A stretch of 64,000 nucleotides of DNA, from the NCBI GenBank assembly GCA_934254825.1, contig CAKQMB010000005.1, positions 1-64,000 on the forward strand, read 5' to 3'. This DNA comes from an uncultured Clostridia bacterium (lineage in GTDB: Bacteria > Bacillota > Clostridia > Christensenellales > Borkfalkiaceae). Positions within the stretch are counted from its first letter, which is position 1. Each line of letters begins with the position of its first letter. Shown piece by piece: positions 45,074 through 53,816 of this stretch. The position numbers and the translations under genes are program-made. The notes beneath the pieces were generated by a model. The model was not told the DNA's origin and searched no databases. It was given only the letters and a program-made list of their open reading frames with translations.

Positions 45074-45964
45074 ATGGAATTACGGGTACTGAAGTACTTT
45101 TTGACAGTGGCTCGGGAAGAAAGCATTACAAAAGCCGCCGACGTATTGTATATTACGCAGCCGACGCTCAGCCGTCAGATTGCGGAGCTTGAGGACGAAG
45201 TCGGCACGGCGCTTTTTATAAGAAGCAACCGCAACGTAACTTTAACCGACGCGGGTATTTTATTCCGTCGCAGAGTGGAAGAAATGCTTGCTCTCGAAGA
45301 AAAAATCAAATCGGAATTCGGCGGAAAAGAAGAAAAACTCGGCGGAACGATCGGTATCGGAATGGCTGAATCGTTGTCCGCGAATATCGTTGCCGAAATT
45401 ATAAAAGAGTTCAGTAAAAAATATCCTTCCGTGCAGTTTGAATTGTTTACGGCAATGGCTGATCAGGTGCAGGACAGAATCGACCGTGGTACGCTGGATA
45501 TCGGCTTTTTGCTCGAACCCGTAAACGTTGACAAGTACGATTTCATTCGTCTGCCCGTAAAAGAACGGTTAGGCGCGCTTATGCGAATCGACGATCCGCT
45601 CGCAAAAAAAGAAGAAATCGTTCCCGAAGATTTGCTTGGTTTCCCCCTTGTCGTGCCGATGCGGCGCGAACTAAAACAAAACACTCGTAACGTTCTTGGA
45701 ACGGTTTACGATAAATATGATATTTTAGCAAGTTTTAACGTGGTAAACAACGCAACGCTTCTTGCGGAAAACGGCACGGCGCGTGTTATCGTCGTAGAAG
45801 GCGCAACGCAGTATCACAAAAATCCCGAACTTTGTTTCCGTCCGTTCAAATCCGCTCCCGATCTTGGTTGCGTGGTCATATGGAAAAAATATCAACCTTC
45901 CGACAGAGCCGTTTCAAGGTTCTTGGAAGAAGTTGCAATGCTTTCGGAGCATAGCGAGCCTTAA
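45074..45964 (+). CDS. LysR family transcriptional regulator
   Basis: Encodes 296 residues: N-terminal winged helix-turn-helix (MELRVLKYFLTVAREESITK, AADVLYITQPTLSRQIAELE) and a C-terminal co-inducer domain with the usual IGIGMAESLSANIV start. It is codirectional with, and directly upstream of, six redox genes, which it probably controls. LysR proteins normally sense a small molecule; the ligand is unknown. The ribosome site is GGGGAGG. Confidence 0.9.
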   Translation: MELRVLKYFLTVAREESITKAADVLYITQPTLSRQIAELEDEVGTALFIRSNRNVTLTDAGILFRRRVEEMLALEEKIKSEFGGKEEKLGGTIGIGMAESLSANIVAEIIKEFSKKYPSVQFELFTAMADQVQDRIDRGTLDIGFLLEPVNVDKYDFIRLPVKERLGALMRIDDPLAKKEEIVPEDLLGFPLVVPMRRELKQNTRNVLGTVYDKYDILASFNVVNNATLLAENGTARVIVVEGATQYHKNPELCFRPFKSAPDLGCVVIWKKYQPSDRAVSRFLEEVAMLSEHSEP

Positions 45965-46014
45965 AAAATAAGCATTTCACTTTTGACGATAATAGTTTTA
46001 TAATATAGGTGTAA

Positions 46015-46049
46015 CCCGATAAAGGTTGCGCTTATTTTTATTTATCGGG
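46015..46049 (+). promoter_or_regulatory. Inverted repeat between the LysR gene and the redox cluster
   Basis: CCCGATAAA (46015-46023) pairs with TTTATCGGG (46041-46049). A TATAAT at 45999-46004 lies just upstream but lacks a good -35, as expected of an activator-dependent promoter. The repeat may be a leader hairpin or regulator site. Confidence 0.5.
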
Positions 46050-46093
46050 CGCAATGCCGTTCCGAGAAATTATATTTACAGGAGATTTTAACT

Positions 46094-46786
46094 ATGAAAA
46101 CAAAACGCCTTTTAACTCTTTGCGCGGCTTTTCTGATTGCCGTATTCAGTCTGTTTTCGCTTGTCGCTTGCAATAGCGGCAACTCTTCCGAACTTCCGCC
46201 GAATACCCCCGGCGAAATCGAAAAGCCCAACATTCCGGAAACTCCGGACAATCCTGGCTCGACCGATACGCCGGATAATCCGAGCGCGGGCGAGCGCAAT
46301 ATTCTTGTCGTTTATTTCACTTGGAGCAACAATACCGAGCGAATGGCAAATTATATTTACGGGCAAACGGGCGGTACGATTTGGGAAATCGTTCCCGTAA
46401 CGCCGTATCCTACCACTTCTTACACGGAATGGGGCTATTCCGCCCGTGACGAAAGAGACGCAGACGCTCGTCCGCCGATTGTAAATCCGTTATCCGCCGA
46501 AACCGTGGCGCAGTATGATACCGTTCTCATCGGTTTCCCCATCTGGTGGCACACCGCGCCGATGATTATCGGAACGTTCCTCGAAAGCTACGAATGGTCG
46601 TCGGACGTCGATATTTATCCGTTTTTCCAAGGAGCATCAAATTCAAACGCCGAATATTACGACAATTCCATGGCGTTTGTCAGAAGGTGTGCAAAAGGCG
46701 CAACCGTGCATGAAGGATTATATACCGCTTCGTCTAACACAAGTCGCATAAACGAATATCTCAGTCAAAACGGACTAATTAAGTGA
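46094..46786 (+). CDS. Lipoprotein flavodoxin 1
   Basis: Encodes 230 residues with a lipoprotein signal peptide (lipobox LVAC, Cys26), a Pro/Asn-rich linker (about 33-65) and a flavodoxin-like domain (NILVVYFTWSNNTERMA; IGFPIWWHTAPMII). The flavodoxin fold binds FMN and carries one or two electrons; export as a lipoprotein places it outside the membrane. The stop lies within 10 bases of the next start. Confidence 0.87.
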   Translation: MKTKRLLTLCAAFLIAVFSLFSLVACNSGNSSELPPNTPGEIEKPNIPETPDNPGSTDTPDNPSAGERNILVVYFTWSNNTERMANYIYGQTGGTIWEIVPVTPYPTTSYTEWGYSARDERDADARPPIVNPLSAETVAQYDTVLIGFPIWWHTAPMIIGTFLESYEWSSDVDIYPFFQGASNSNAEYYDNSMAFVRRCAKGATVHEGLYTASSNTSRINEYLSQNGLIK

Positions 46787-46794
46787 GGTACAAA

Positions 46795-47415
46795 ATGAAA
46801 GTATTGCTTGTAAACGGAAGTTCGAGAGAACGCGGCTGTACGGGAACGGCTCTAAGCGAAGTTGCCCGCACGCTAAACGAAAACGGAATAGAAACCGAAA
46901 CGTTGTTTATAGGTAATAAGCCTATCCCTGACTGCATCGCCTGCCGAAAATGCAGAGAAACAGGAAAATGCGTTTTTGACGACGTCGTGAACGAACTTGC
47001 CGAAAAGGCGGCGACTTGCGACGGATTCGTATTCGGTTCGCCCGTATATTTCGCGCACCCGAGCGCGCGACTTTTAACCGTAATGGACAGAGCTTTTTAT
47101 TCCGCAGGTAAAAACTTTATGTTTAAACCTGCCGCTGCGGTTCTTTCGGCAAGACGCGCGGGAACAACCGCCTCTATGGACGTAATCAATAAATATTTTA
47201 CGATATTATCCATGCCGATAGTGTCATCCACTTATTGGAATCAGGTATACGGTACGCAGCCCGAAGAAGTTCTGAAAGACGAAGAAGGCATGGCAACCAT
47301 GCAGAATATCGGCAAAAATATGGCGTGGCTGCTAAAATGTATCGAAATCGGAAAAAAGAACGGTATTTCTCATCCAGAAAACAAAAAAGTACTTACTAAT
47401 TTTATACGAGGTTAA
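46795..47415 (+). CDS. NADPH-dependent FMN reductase / iron-sulfur flavoprotein-like
   Basis: Encodes 206 residues from the ATG at 46795, which follows GAGGT. VLLVNGSSRERGCTGTAL is the flavin phosphate-binding loop, and CIACRKCRETGKC gives the clustered cysteines of iron-sulfur flavoproteins, which may hold a [4Fe-4S] cluster. It would shuttle electrons from NAD(P)H or ferredoxin in the cytoplasm. It is related to the broken gene at 52866-53410. Confidence 0.87.
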   Translation: MKVLLVNGSSRERGCTGTALSEVARTLNENGIETETLFIGNKPIPDCIACRKCRETGKCVFDDVVNELAEKAATCDGFVFGSPVYFAHPSARLLTVMDRAFYSAGKNFMFKPAAAVLSARRAGTTASMDVINKYFTILSMPIVSSTYWNQVYGTQPEEVLKDEEGMATMQNIGKNMAWLLKCIEIGKKNGISHPENKKVLTNFIRG

Positions 47416-47418
47416 AAA

Positions 47419-48591
47419 ATGGAAAATTTTGTATTTGAATATCCAACGAAAGTTTATTTTGGCAAAGGCGCGGCAAAAGAACATCTCGACAAAGAACTCG
47501 AACGCTACGGAAAAACGGTCATGCTTGCTTACGGCGGCGGTTCGATAAAGAAAAACGGCGTTTATACTGAAATAACCGAAATTTTACGCGAACACGGCAA
47601 AACGATCGTTGAATTTACGGGAATCATGCCCAATCCGACTTATGCAAAAGTGCTGGAAGGCGCAAAAATCGCAAGAGAAAACGGCGTAGATTTTATTCTT
47701 GCCGTCGGCGGCGGTTCGGTAATCGATTGTTGCAAAGTCGTAGCATTGCAAGCGGTTACGAGCGAGGACGTTTGGGAAAGCGAAATCGTAAAAAGAAAAA
47801 TACCGGAAGGAAATCCTATTCCGCTCGGTGCAATCGTGACGGCTTCCGGTACCGGCGCGGAAATGAACGGCGGCGCGGTAATCACTAACGAAGGAGAGAA
47901 AATAAAAACGGGAATTTTTTCTCGCGCGCCGAGATTTTCCATTCTCGATCCCGAATATACGATGAGCGTTCCGTTTTCGCAAGTAATATCGGGCGCGTTC
48001 GACACTCTTTCCCACGCAATGGAAACGTATTTCGGCTATCCGAACGAAGATAACGTGTCGGACGATATTAACGAAGCCGTGATGCGCAGCGTGATTGCAA
48101 ATATGCGCGTGCTGTTATCCGATCCGCAAAATTACGAAGCGAGAAGCAACCTTATGTGGGACTCGGCAATGGCAGAAAACGGACTTTTGAAACTTGGCAA
48201 AAAGACTGATTTTCAGGTTCATCAGATAGAGCACCAACTCGGAGCCTACACCGATTGTAACCACGGACAAGGACTTGCGGTTATTCATCCCGTCTACTAC
48301 CGCCATATCTTCAAAGACGGCTTGCCCAAATTTATAAAGTTCGCAAAAAACGTATGGGAACTGAAAAAAGGAAAAAAATCAAATTGCGATTGGGCGCTTT
48401 CGGGCATTGACGCGCTTGCGGCGTTCATCGAAGAATGCGGTTTGCCCACAAGGCTGACGCAATTAAAAACCAAAACGCCGATTACCGACCGCATACTTGA
48501 AGAAGTGGCATACAGCACAAACCTGATGCCGGGCAGTTACAAAAAACTCACTCACGGCGAAATTTACGATATTTTGATGGAATGTAAATAA
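47419..48591 (+). CDS. Iron-containing alcohol dehydrogenase (BdhA/YqhD-like)
   Basis: Encodes a 390-residue class III alcohol dehydrogenase that reduces aldehydes to alcohols with NAD(P)H. The nucleotide site is GGGSVIDCCKVVA (about 96-108); metal ligands fall in SHAMETYF and HQIEHQLGAYTDCNHGQGLAV (split at 'GAY'). Similarity to butanol dehydrogenase proteins suggests a general aldehyde substrate. It starts 3 bases after the upstream stop. Confidence 0.92.
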   Translation: MENFVFEYPTKVYFGKGAAKEHLDKELERYGKTVMLAYGGGSIKKNGVYTEITEILREHGKTIVEFTGIMPNPTYAKVLEGAKIARENGVDFILAVGGGSVIDCCKVVALQAVTSEDVWESEIVKRKIPEGNPIPLGAIVTASGTGAEMNGGAVITNEGEKIKTGIFSRAPRFSILDPEYTMSVPFSQVISGAFDTLSHAMETYFGYPNEDNVSDDINEAVMRSVIANMRVLLSDPQNYEARSNLMWDSAMAENGLLKLGKKTDFQVHQIEHQLGAYTDCNHGQGLAVIHPVYYRHIFKDGLPKFIKFAKNVWELKKGKKSNCDWALSGIDALAAFIEECGLPTRLTQLKTKTPITDRILEEVAYSTNLMPGSYKKLTHGEIYDILMECK

Positions 48592-48609
48592 TTTACGGAG
48601 GCTTACTAT

Positions 48610-49287
48610 ATGAAAAAGACGATATTAAGCGCGGTTATCGCCGCCATGTCATTGATTTTAGCGTTTGGTTTTACCGCTTGCGGTAAAACCGTAAATCCTC
48701 CTCCCGGAGGATGGCAAAATCCGAGCGACGATACGGACAGACCTTCATACGAAGGAGCAAATATTCTTGTGGTATATTTTTCCGTTCCGGATAACGTAAG
48801 CAACAGTTATGTGGAAATCGACGGAGAAAAACTCGGAAATACGCAATATATGGCTTACGTCATTCAGGAAAATACGGGAGCGAATATTTTCCGTATTCTT
48901 CCCGAAACTCCTTACCCCACCGACCACTCGGCACTTTTGAAAGTAGCGCAAGAAGAAAAACGAAACAACGCACGACCGAAAATAAAGGATGCAGTCGAAA
49001 ATTTCGAGCAGTATGACGTGGTTTTTATCGGTTATCCCAACTGGAACGCCGATTTGCCTAACATTATGTACACATTTTTCGATACCTATGATTTTTCAGG
49101 TAAAACGATCGTGCCGTTCAACACGCACGGTGGAAGCGGATTTTCGGGCACGAGAGAAACGATTGCCCGTTTAGAACCGAACGCAACTATGTCTGAGGGA
49201 CTTTCCATTTCGAGAAATTCCATCGGTAGCGGCGAACAAACCATTGTCGATTGGCTTACGCGCCTCGGTTACAAAAAATCGACGTAA
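48610..49287 (+). CDS. Lipoprotein flavodoxin 2
   Basis: Encodes 225 residues: lipoprotein signal peptide (lipobox GFTAC, Cys24), short Pro-rich linker, and a flavodoxin-like domain (NILVVYFSVPDNVSNSYVE; VFIGYPNWNADLPNIMYTF). It is a distant paralogue of flavodoxin 1, so the cluster exports two such proteins. The ribosome site is GGAGG. Confidence 0.87.
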   Translation: MKKTILSAVIAAMSLILAFGFTACGKTVNPPPGGWQNPSDDTDRPSYEGANILVVYFSVPDNVSNSYVEIDGEKLGNTQYMAYVIQENTGANIFRILPETPYPTDHSALLKVAQEEKRNNARPKIKDAVENFEQYDVVFIGYPNWNADLPNIMYTFFDTYDFSGKTIVPFNTHGGSGFSGTRETIARLEPNATMSEGLSISRNSIGSGEQTIVDWLTRLGYKKST

Positions 49288-49316
49288 CAAACTTTTAGCG
49301 AAAGGAGCGACGAACG

Positions 49317-49988
49317 ATGAGTAAAAAAACGATTGTAAAAATTTGCGTCGATGCGGCAATGTTTGTGCTGTTTTTGCTTTTAATGGGCGAATTTTTGCTG
49401 AAAGAAGCGCATTTATGGCTCGGAATCGCCGCCGCTACGCTTTTCGTTTTGCATACCGCGCTTAACTATAAGTGGTACAAAGCCTTGTTCAAGGGCAAAT
49501 ACGGTGCAATGCGTATCGTGCAAACGGCGGTAAATTTCCTTTTACTGCTCAACCTGATAATCTGTATCGTCAGCGGCGTCTTAGTTTTGCCCGACGTATT
49601 TATCGGATACGAAATCAACGTAAAAATTCACCTGCTAACTTCTGCCTGGACGTTTATCCTTATGTCGGTGCATTTGGGGCTTCATTGGGGCATTTTTGTC
49701 GGCTTGGTAAGTAAAATCGAGCTGCAAAACGGCTTAAAAACCGCACTAAAATGGATTTTCAGAATTATTCTGTGCGTTATCGTGCTTTATGGCGTACACG
49801 TGTTTATCGAACGCCGTTTTTGGGAAGAGATTTTCCTTTTAATCGACTATCAAAAAGAGTATGACTATTCAAAATTGCCGCTTGTTTACCTTGCGGAAAG
49901 TATCGCTTTGTCGGCGGTATTCGTAAGTATAATCCACTATGTAAAAAAGATATTTTTAACGCTTCGGCGGAAAAAGGAGGCAAAATAA
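49317..49988 (+). CDS. DUF4405-like four-to-five-TM membrane protein
   Basis: Encodes 223 residues with about five hydrophobic segments. Histidines sit in or next to membrane segments (LHTALNYKWYK; IHLLTSAW; SVHLGLHWG), the layout of b-type cytochrome-like proteins such as DUF4405 members, which could bind heme. Between two lipoprotein flavodoxins and a hydrolase it could carry electrons across the membrane; this is inference. Start follows AAAGGAG. Confidence 0.78.
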   Translation: MSKKTIVKICVDAAMFVLFLLLMGEFLLKEAHLWLGIAAATLFVLHTALNYKWYKALFKGKYGAMRIVQTAVNFLLLLNLIICIVSGVLVLPDVFIGYEINVKIHLLTSAWTFILMSVHLGLHWGIFVGLVSKIELQNGLKTALKWIFRIILCVIVLYGVHVFIERRFWEEIFLLIDYQKEYDYSKLPLVYLAESIALSAVFVSIIHYVKKIFLTLRRKKEAK

Positions 49989-49989
49989 A

Positions 49990-51243
49990 ATGAAAAAAGT
50001 ACTGATTTTTCTTATGGCTTTCGTTATGTTGTTTGCCGTAAGCGGATGCAACGTCGGCGGTTCTTCCGGCGGTACAAATAACGGCGATAACGGAAATAAC
50101 TTGGGCGGCGACGTAATATTCAGCGAAAACGAAATTAAAATAACAGCCGGCGATGCCGTTTTATATGCGACTATGTACGACAATGAAACGGCGCGCAACT
50201 TTATGCAAACACTTCCGTTTACATTGCCGACTATCGAGCGAAGCGGCCTTGCGAAAGGCGTTCATCTTCCCGAATACATCGAATACGAAAGCGATAAACT
50301 TACAAGAGATTACACGCTTGGCGAAATCGGCTATTGGCCGGGCGGCGATATTGCTATTTTTTACACCGACGACCTTTTCGATAAAACTATTGTAGACGTC
50401 GTTCAGATCGGCAAAATCAACGACGGCGTTGAAATTTTCAGAACGTACGACGGCAGCGTTACAATCGAAAGAGTGAAAACAACCGCTCGATATGATATTT
50501 CTTCAGGCGAACTGATAACGAATATAAAAGGACAAAGTATTTACGGAGTTGTCTACACTCCCGTCGGAGTGAAAAATTTGTTGCCGGCAGTGATACTTTC
50601 TCACGGTTTCGGCGGTAATTACAACACGAATGCCGAATACGCAAGAGAATTTGCCCGTCGCGGTTATTTTGCGTATACGTTCGATTTTCGCGGCGGTTCG
50701 CCGTCAAGTCGCAGCGACGGTTCTACACTCGAAATGTCCGTATTTACCGAAGAAGACGACTTAAAAGCTGTCGTAAATACAATTCGTTCTCTCGGTTACA
50801 TAGATAAAGAGCGTATTTACCTTTTCGGGACAAGTCAGGGCGGTCTGGTTTCCGCTATGATTGCAGCCGACTTGCAAAACGAAATACGCGGCGCAGTTTT
50901 GCTGTACCCCGCTTTCGTTATGGCGGACAATGCGAAAGCAATGTATAAAACCGTAGGCGAAATCCCGGACAGCACGTATTTTATGTGGATGACCGTAGGG
51001 CGAACGTATTTTGAGAATTTACTCGATTACGATCCTTATGCTGATGTTATACGCTATACGAAAGACGTTTTGATTCTGCACGGCGACAGAGACGGTATCG
51101 TACCTCTTTCTTATTCCGAACGCGCGGCAAAAGAATATCCGTCCGCTACGCTTCACGTTATAGAAGGCGCAGGGCACGGATTCGGCGGTTCTGATTTCGA
51201 TTCGGCTTTTAATTACTCGATTCAATATATAAAAACACATTAA
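49990..51243 (+). CDS. Lipoprotein alpha/beta hydrolase
   Basis: Encodes 417 residues with a lipobox VSGC (Cys20) and Gly/Asn-rich linker. The catalytic domain has ILSHGFGGNY, the nucleophile elbow GTSQGG (about Ser282), HGDRDGIVP with a likely Asp, and GAGHGFGG with the His. This is the dienelactone hydrolase/esterase group. It starts one base after the upstream stop and closes the redox cluster. Confidence 0.85.
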   Translation: MKKVLIFLMAFVMLFAVSGCNVGGSSGGTNNGDNGNNLGGDVIFSENEIKITAGDAVLYATMYDNETARNFMQTLPFTLPTIERSGLAKGVHLPEYIEYESDKLTRDYTLGEIGYWPGGDIAIFYTDDLFDKTIVDVVQIGKINDGVEIFRTYDGSVTIERVKTTARYDISSGELITNIKGQSIYGVVYTPVGVKNLLPAVILSHGFGGNYNTNAEYAREFARRGYFAYTFDFRGGSPSSRSDGSTLEMSVFTEEDDLKAVVNTIRSLGYIDKERIYLFGTSQGGLVSAMIAADLQNEIRGAVLLYPAFVMADNAKAMYKTVGEIPDSTYFMWMTVGRTYFENLLDYDPYADVIRYTKDVLILHGDRDGIVPLSYSERAAKEYPSATLHVIEGAGHGFGGSDFDSAFNYSIQYIKTH

Positions 51244-51365
51244 AGACCTGCAAATAAAAGTCAAGCGTTAAAATGAATAATTTTGTAAAAATTTTTAAGT
51301 CAAAAACAGAGTAGCAGAAAAAAGTCTCCGTCAAAGGCGCAGACTTGAGACGAGCAGGATAAGGA

Positions 51366-52586
51366 TTAAGCGGTATGCTTGAGAGAGTTCAAATGCTCTG
51401 TCACGCGAGCATAATAAATTCTCAAAAACTTGTTGGCGGCAGCGATCATGTAAACGTAGAAATGTTTGCCTTCGGAACGTTTCTTGTCCATGAATTGAAA
51501 TACAGAGTTCTCTAATGGGGCTTGTTGCAAGATAACCGACATGATCTGAAACAGCGTTTTTCGCAAAGCGGAAGAACCTCGTTTTGAGATAGAGCGGGAT
51601 TGTGGGTTAAAGTTTCCGGACTGAAACGGCGAAGCGTCTAATCCGGCGAAACACACAAGAGCTTTTTTGTTCGAGAAGCGAGAGACGTCGCCGATTTCCG
51701 CGATGAGCTGAGAACCGAGGACGGAGCCAACGCCAAACATGGACATAACGGTATCGTATTCGGGAAGCGTAGAAGCGAGCTTATTCATCTCGGAAGCGAG
51801 TGAAGCAAGCGTTTCGTTAATGCAGTTGAGTTGAGAGGTCGCGTTTGAAACGAGTAAGGCTGTACTTTCCGTAAAGGATAAAGACGGCGAACAGTTACAA
51901 GCGAAATCGTAAACGGATTTAGCCTTACTTTCAGAGAAATTGTAACCGAACCTTCTGCACCAAGCAAGATAACTTTTAGCGAATGAGGAAAAAGACTTCT
52001 TTGAAATGCACGCCGCATGATGGTATTTGAGAATGAAGTCGACCCATTTCTCGTGACCGTCGGATTTTCTCGTAGGCGTAGAGAATAAAGTGTTAGCTCC
52101 GGGAAATGTTTGATCTATGAGCGAGATAAGATTATTCTTCAACGAAACTTTGAGTTTGATGTATTGGTTGTATTGTCGGTTGTAGGATTTGAGCAGAAGT
52201 CTTGCTTCGGATTGAACGGAGAAAGGCGAAAGTTCTTTCCAACGATCGATAGCAAAAGAAGCAAGTTTAACGGAATCTTTTTTATCCGTTTTAACCTTGC
52301 GGACAGTTAACGATTTTGTACTGTAGTCTTTCACCAAAATGGGATTGACTACGGAAACAAATAAGCCGTTGTTACGGAGAAACAAGGCTATTGGGAGATA
52401 GTAGTTGCCTGTGTATTCCATAACAACCTTCGTATCGCCGTCCAAAGTTTTAAGGAGTGTGACAAGCTCCGAAAGTTCCTTTGGATTGTGCAATACGTCG
52501 AACGGGGAAACGATGATTTCTCCGAACGGGCGCAGGACGGCAACGGTAGATTTGCCTTTCGAGACATCAATACCGACAGCATTCAT
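51366..52586 (-). CDS. IS110 family transposase
   Basis: Encodes 406 residues. The N-terminal DEDD (RuvC-like) domain begins VGIDVSKG with the first catalytic Asp and continues through VMEYTGNYY and KTDKKDSVKLA. The C-terminal Transposase_20 domain has GVGSVLGSQLIAEIGD and FAGLDASPFQSG, with the conserved Ser in SKRGSSALRK. Full length and uninterrupted, so it may be active. IS110 enzymes recombine through a DNA-bound bridge RNA encoded next to the transposase. Confidence 0.93.
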   Translation of the reverse strand: MNAVGIDVSKGKSTVAVLRPFGEIIVSPFDVLHNPKELSELVTLLKTLDGDTKVVMEYTGNYYLPIALFLRNNGLFVSVVNPILVKDYSTKSLTVRKVKTDKKDSVKLASFAIDRWKELSPFSVQSEARLLLKSYNRQYNQYIKLKVSLKNNLISLIDQTFPGANTLFSTPTRKSDGHEKWVDFILKYHHAACISKKSFSSFAKSYLAWCRRFGYNFSESKAKSVYDFACNCSPSLSFTESTALLVSNATSQLNCINETLASLASEMNKLASTLPEYDTVMSMFGVGSVLGSQLIAEIGDVSRFSNKKALVCFAGLDASPFQSGNFNPQSRSISKRGSSALRKTLFQIMSVILQQAPLENSVFQFMDKKRSEGKHFYVYMIAAANKFLRIYYARVTEHLNSLKHTA

Positions 52587-52589
52587 GAG

Positions 52590-52773
52590 TGCAACCTCCG
52601 AGAAGTGAATTTGTAAACAAGGCGACCGACCTTATCCATTACCGATTCAATCTGATTCGTTATACGGACGCGAAGCCCAACCTGCATAAACCGAACGCTA
52701 TAACGGAAGGACGGCTGACAGTCTTTAATTCGTGCGTGAAAACACAAGGAGTTTTTGGTCAGACCTTTATTAC
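52590..52773 (-). ncRNA. Candidate bridge RNA leader of the IS110 element
   Basis: On the minus strand a TATAAT lies at 52785-52780, predicting a transcript that runs about 185 nt before the transposase ATG. Within it CGTTATA (minus strand) and TATAACG (52658-52664 with 52699-52705) close a 34-nt loop, with a smaller GG/CC hairpin inside. Known bridge RNAs of the IS110 group lie in this position. Guide loops could not be matched to target and donor here. Confidence 0.45.
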
Positions 52774-52804
52774 CCTTCCATTATAGCTTAGGTAACGGAA
52801 CTTG

Positions 52805-52836
52805 AAAAGTGCTATTTCAATTACCGCACTTTTTTC
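52805..52836 (+). terminator. Terminator right of the IS110 element
   Basis: AAAAGTGC (52805-52812) pairs with GCACTTTT (52826-52833), followed by more T. Confidence 0.75.
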
Positions 52837-52865
52837 GGTCAAATTTATTATATCAGGAGAAAAAT

Positions 52866-53410
52866 ATGAACAAAAAGGTTTTAATTCTTTCAGGAAGTCC
52901 GAGAAAGGGCGGCAATTCGGATTTACTTTGCGACGAATTTATGCGCGGCGCGGCGCGATCGCAAGCGGTAATTCGGTAGAAAAAATTCGCGTCGCAGATA
53001 AAAATATCGGCTATTGCAAAGCGTGCTATTTTTGCAAAAAGAGCGGCGGACAATGCGTTATAAAAGACGATATGACGGAAGTTCTTCAAAAAATGATCGA
53101 TGCCGACGTTATCGTTCTCGCGACTCCTGTATATTTTTATTCGATCGACGCGCAATTAAAAGCTGTGATCGACAGAACGGTTGCGAGATGGACGGAAGTT
53201 AAAAACAAAGAGTTTTATTACATTATTACCTGTGCCGACGATGATATAAAGTCCTGTGAAACAACGCTTGCGTGTTTGCGCGGCTATGCCGATTGTGTAG
53301 ACGGAGCGAAAGAAGCGGGCGTTATTTACGGAACCGGCGTTTACGAAAAAGGCAAAATTAAAGATACAAATCAAATGCGTCAAGCCTTTGAGATCGGCAA
53401 GAACGTCTGA
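52866..53410 (+). pseudogene. Frameshifted NADPH-dependent FMN reductase / iron-sulfur flavoprotein
   Basis: The ATG at 52866 follows CAGGAG and encodes VLILSGSPRKGGNSDLL..., the start of a flavin reductase, but the frame ends at 52977. The rest (GNSVEKIRV, CKACYFCKKSGGQC, ATPVYFYSID) continues in another frame to 53410. Around 52944-52957 the 5-base unit CGCGG is repeated twice; removing one unit restores one continuous frame, so a slipped duplication is the likely lesion. It is a paralogue of the gene at 46795-47415 and may once have closed the redox cluster. Confidence 0.8.
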
Positions 53411-53517
53411 AAACCGATGCCGTTATGTTTGAAATATTATTGCCGTTCGATTTATATATTGCAAGAATAACGGAAGTAAAATTTCAAATGAAATTTTAAA
53501 ATTTCGAGTATCAGGTA

Positions 53518-53546
53518 TTGACAAACAAATAAAATCATGCTATAAT
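53518..53546 (+). promoter_or_regulatory. Strong promoter of the structured transcript
   Basis: TTGACA (53518-53523), TATAAT (53541-53546), 17-bp spacer. Predicted start near 53553. Confidence 0.88.
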
Positions 53547-53553
53547 TAAAATG

Positions 53554-53567
53554 CGAACATATGTTCG
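53554..53567. promoter_or_regulatory. LexA (SOS) box
   Basis: CGAACATATGTTCG is a perfect 14-base palindrome matching the Bacillus-type LexA consensus (CGAAC-N4-GTTCG). It covers the predicted transcription start, so bound LexA would block this promoter until DNA damage. Confidence 0.82.
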
Positions 53568-53816
53568 AGTGTGTTGTCGGGTGTGAAGATGTTGCCCGAA
53601 TGTTCGTTCCCTATGCCGTAGGAACGAACGCGGATAGGCGTTTTTACTCGCGTTTGTCCGAGAGAAGAATTACCGTCGTTTGCCATAGGGTTGCTAAAAG
53701 ATACAGCAACTACCGCGACGGGCGTTGAAACCGAAAAAATTAGAGGTTTCGGCGTGGGTTTTATTGTTGTACGATTTTTTAAATAAAATCGCCTGAAATT
53801 AAATAATTCGGATTGA

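Larger units (their letters stand above)
51244..52804 (-). mobile_element. IS110 family insertion sequence
   Basis: The transposase (51366-52586) is flanked by about 120 bp on its 3' side and about 220 bp on its 5' side. IS110 elements lack terminal inverted repeats, so the ends cannot be placed exactly. The right boundary is put before the terminator at 52805, which probably belonged to the preceding hydrolase gene and was separated from it by the insertion. Confidence 0.7.

Noticed and set aside
52802..53410. Single open frame of 202 residues for the flavin reductase
   Set aside because: Its first 55 residues are out of frame with the true start at 52866 and do not fit the family; the gene is treated as frameshifted.
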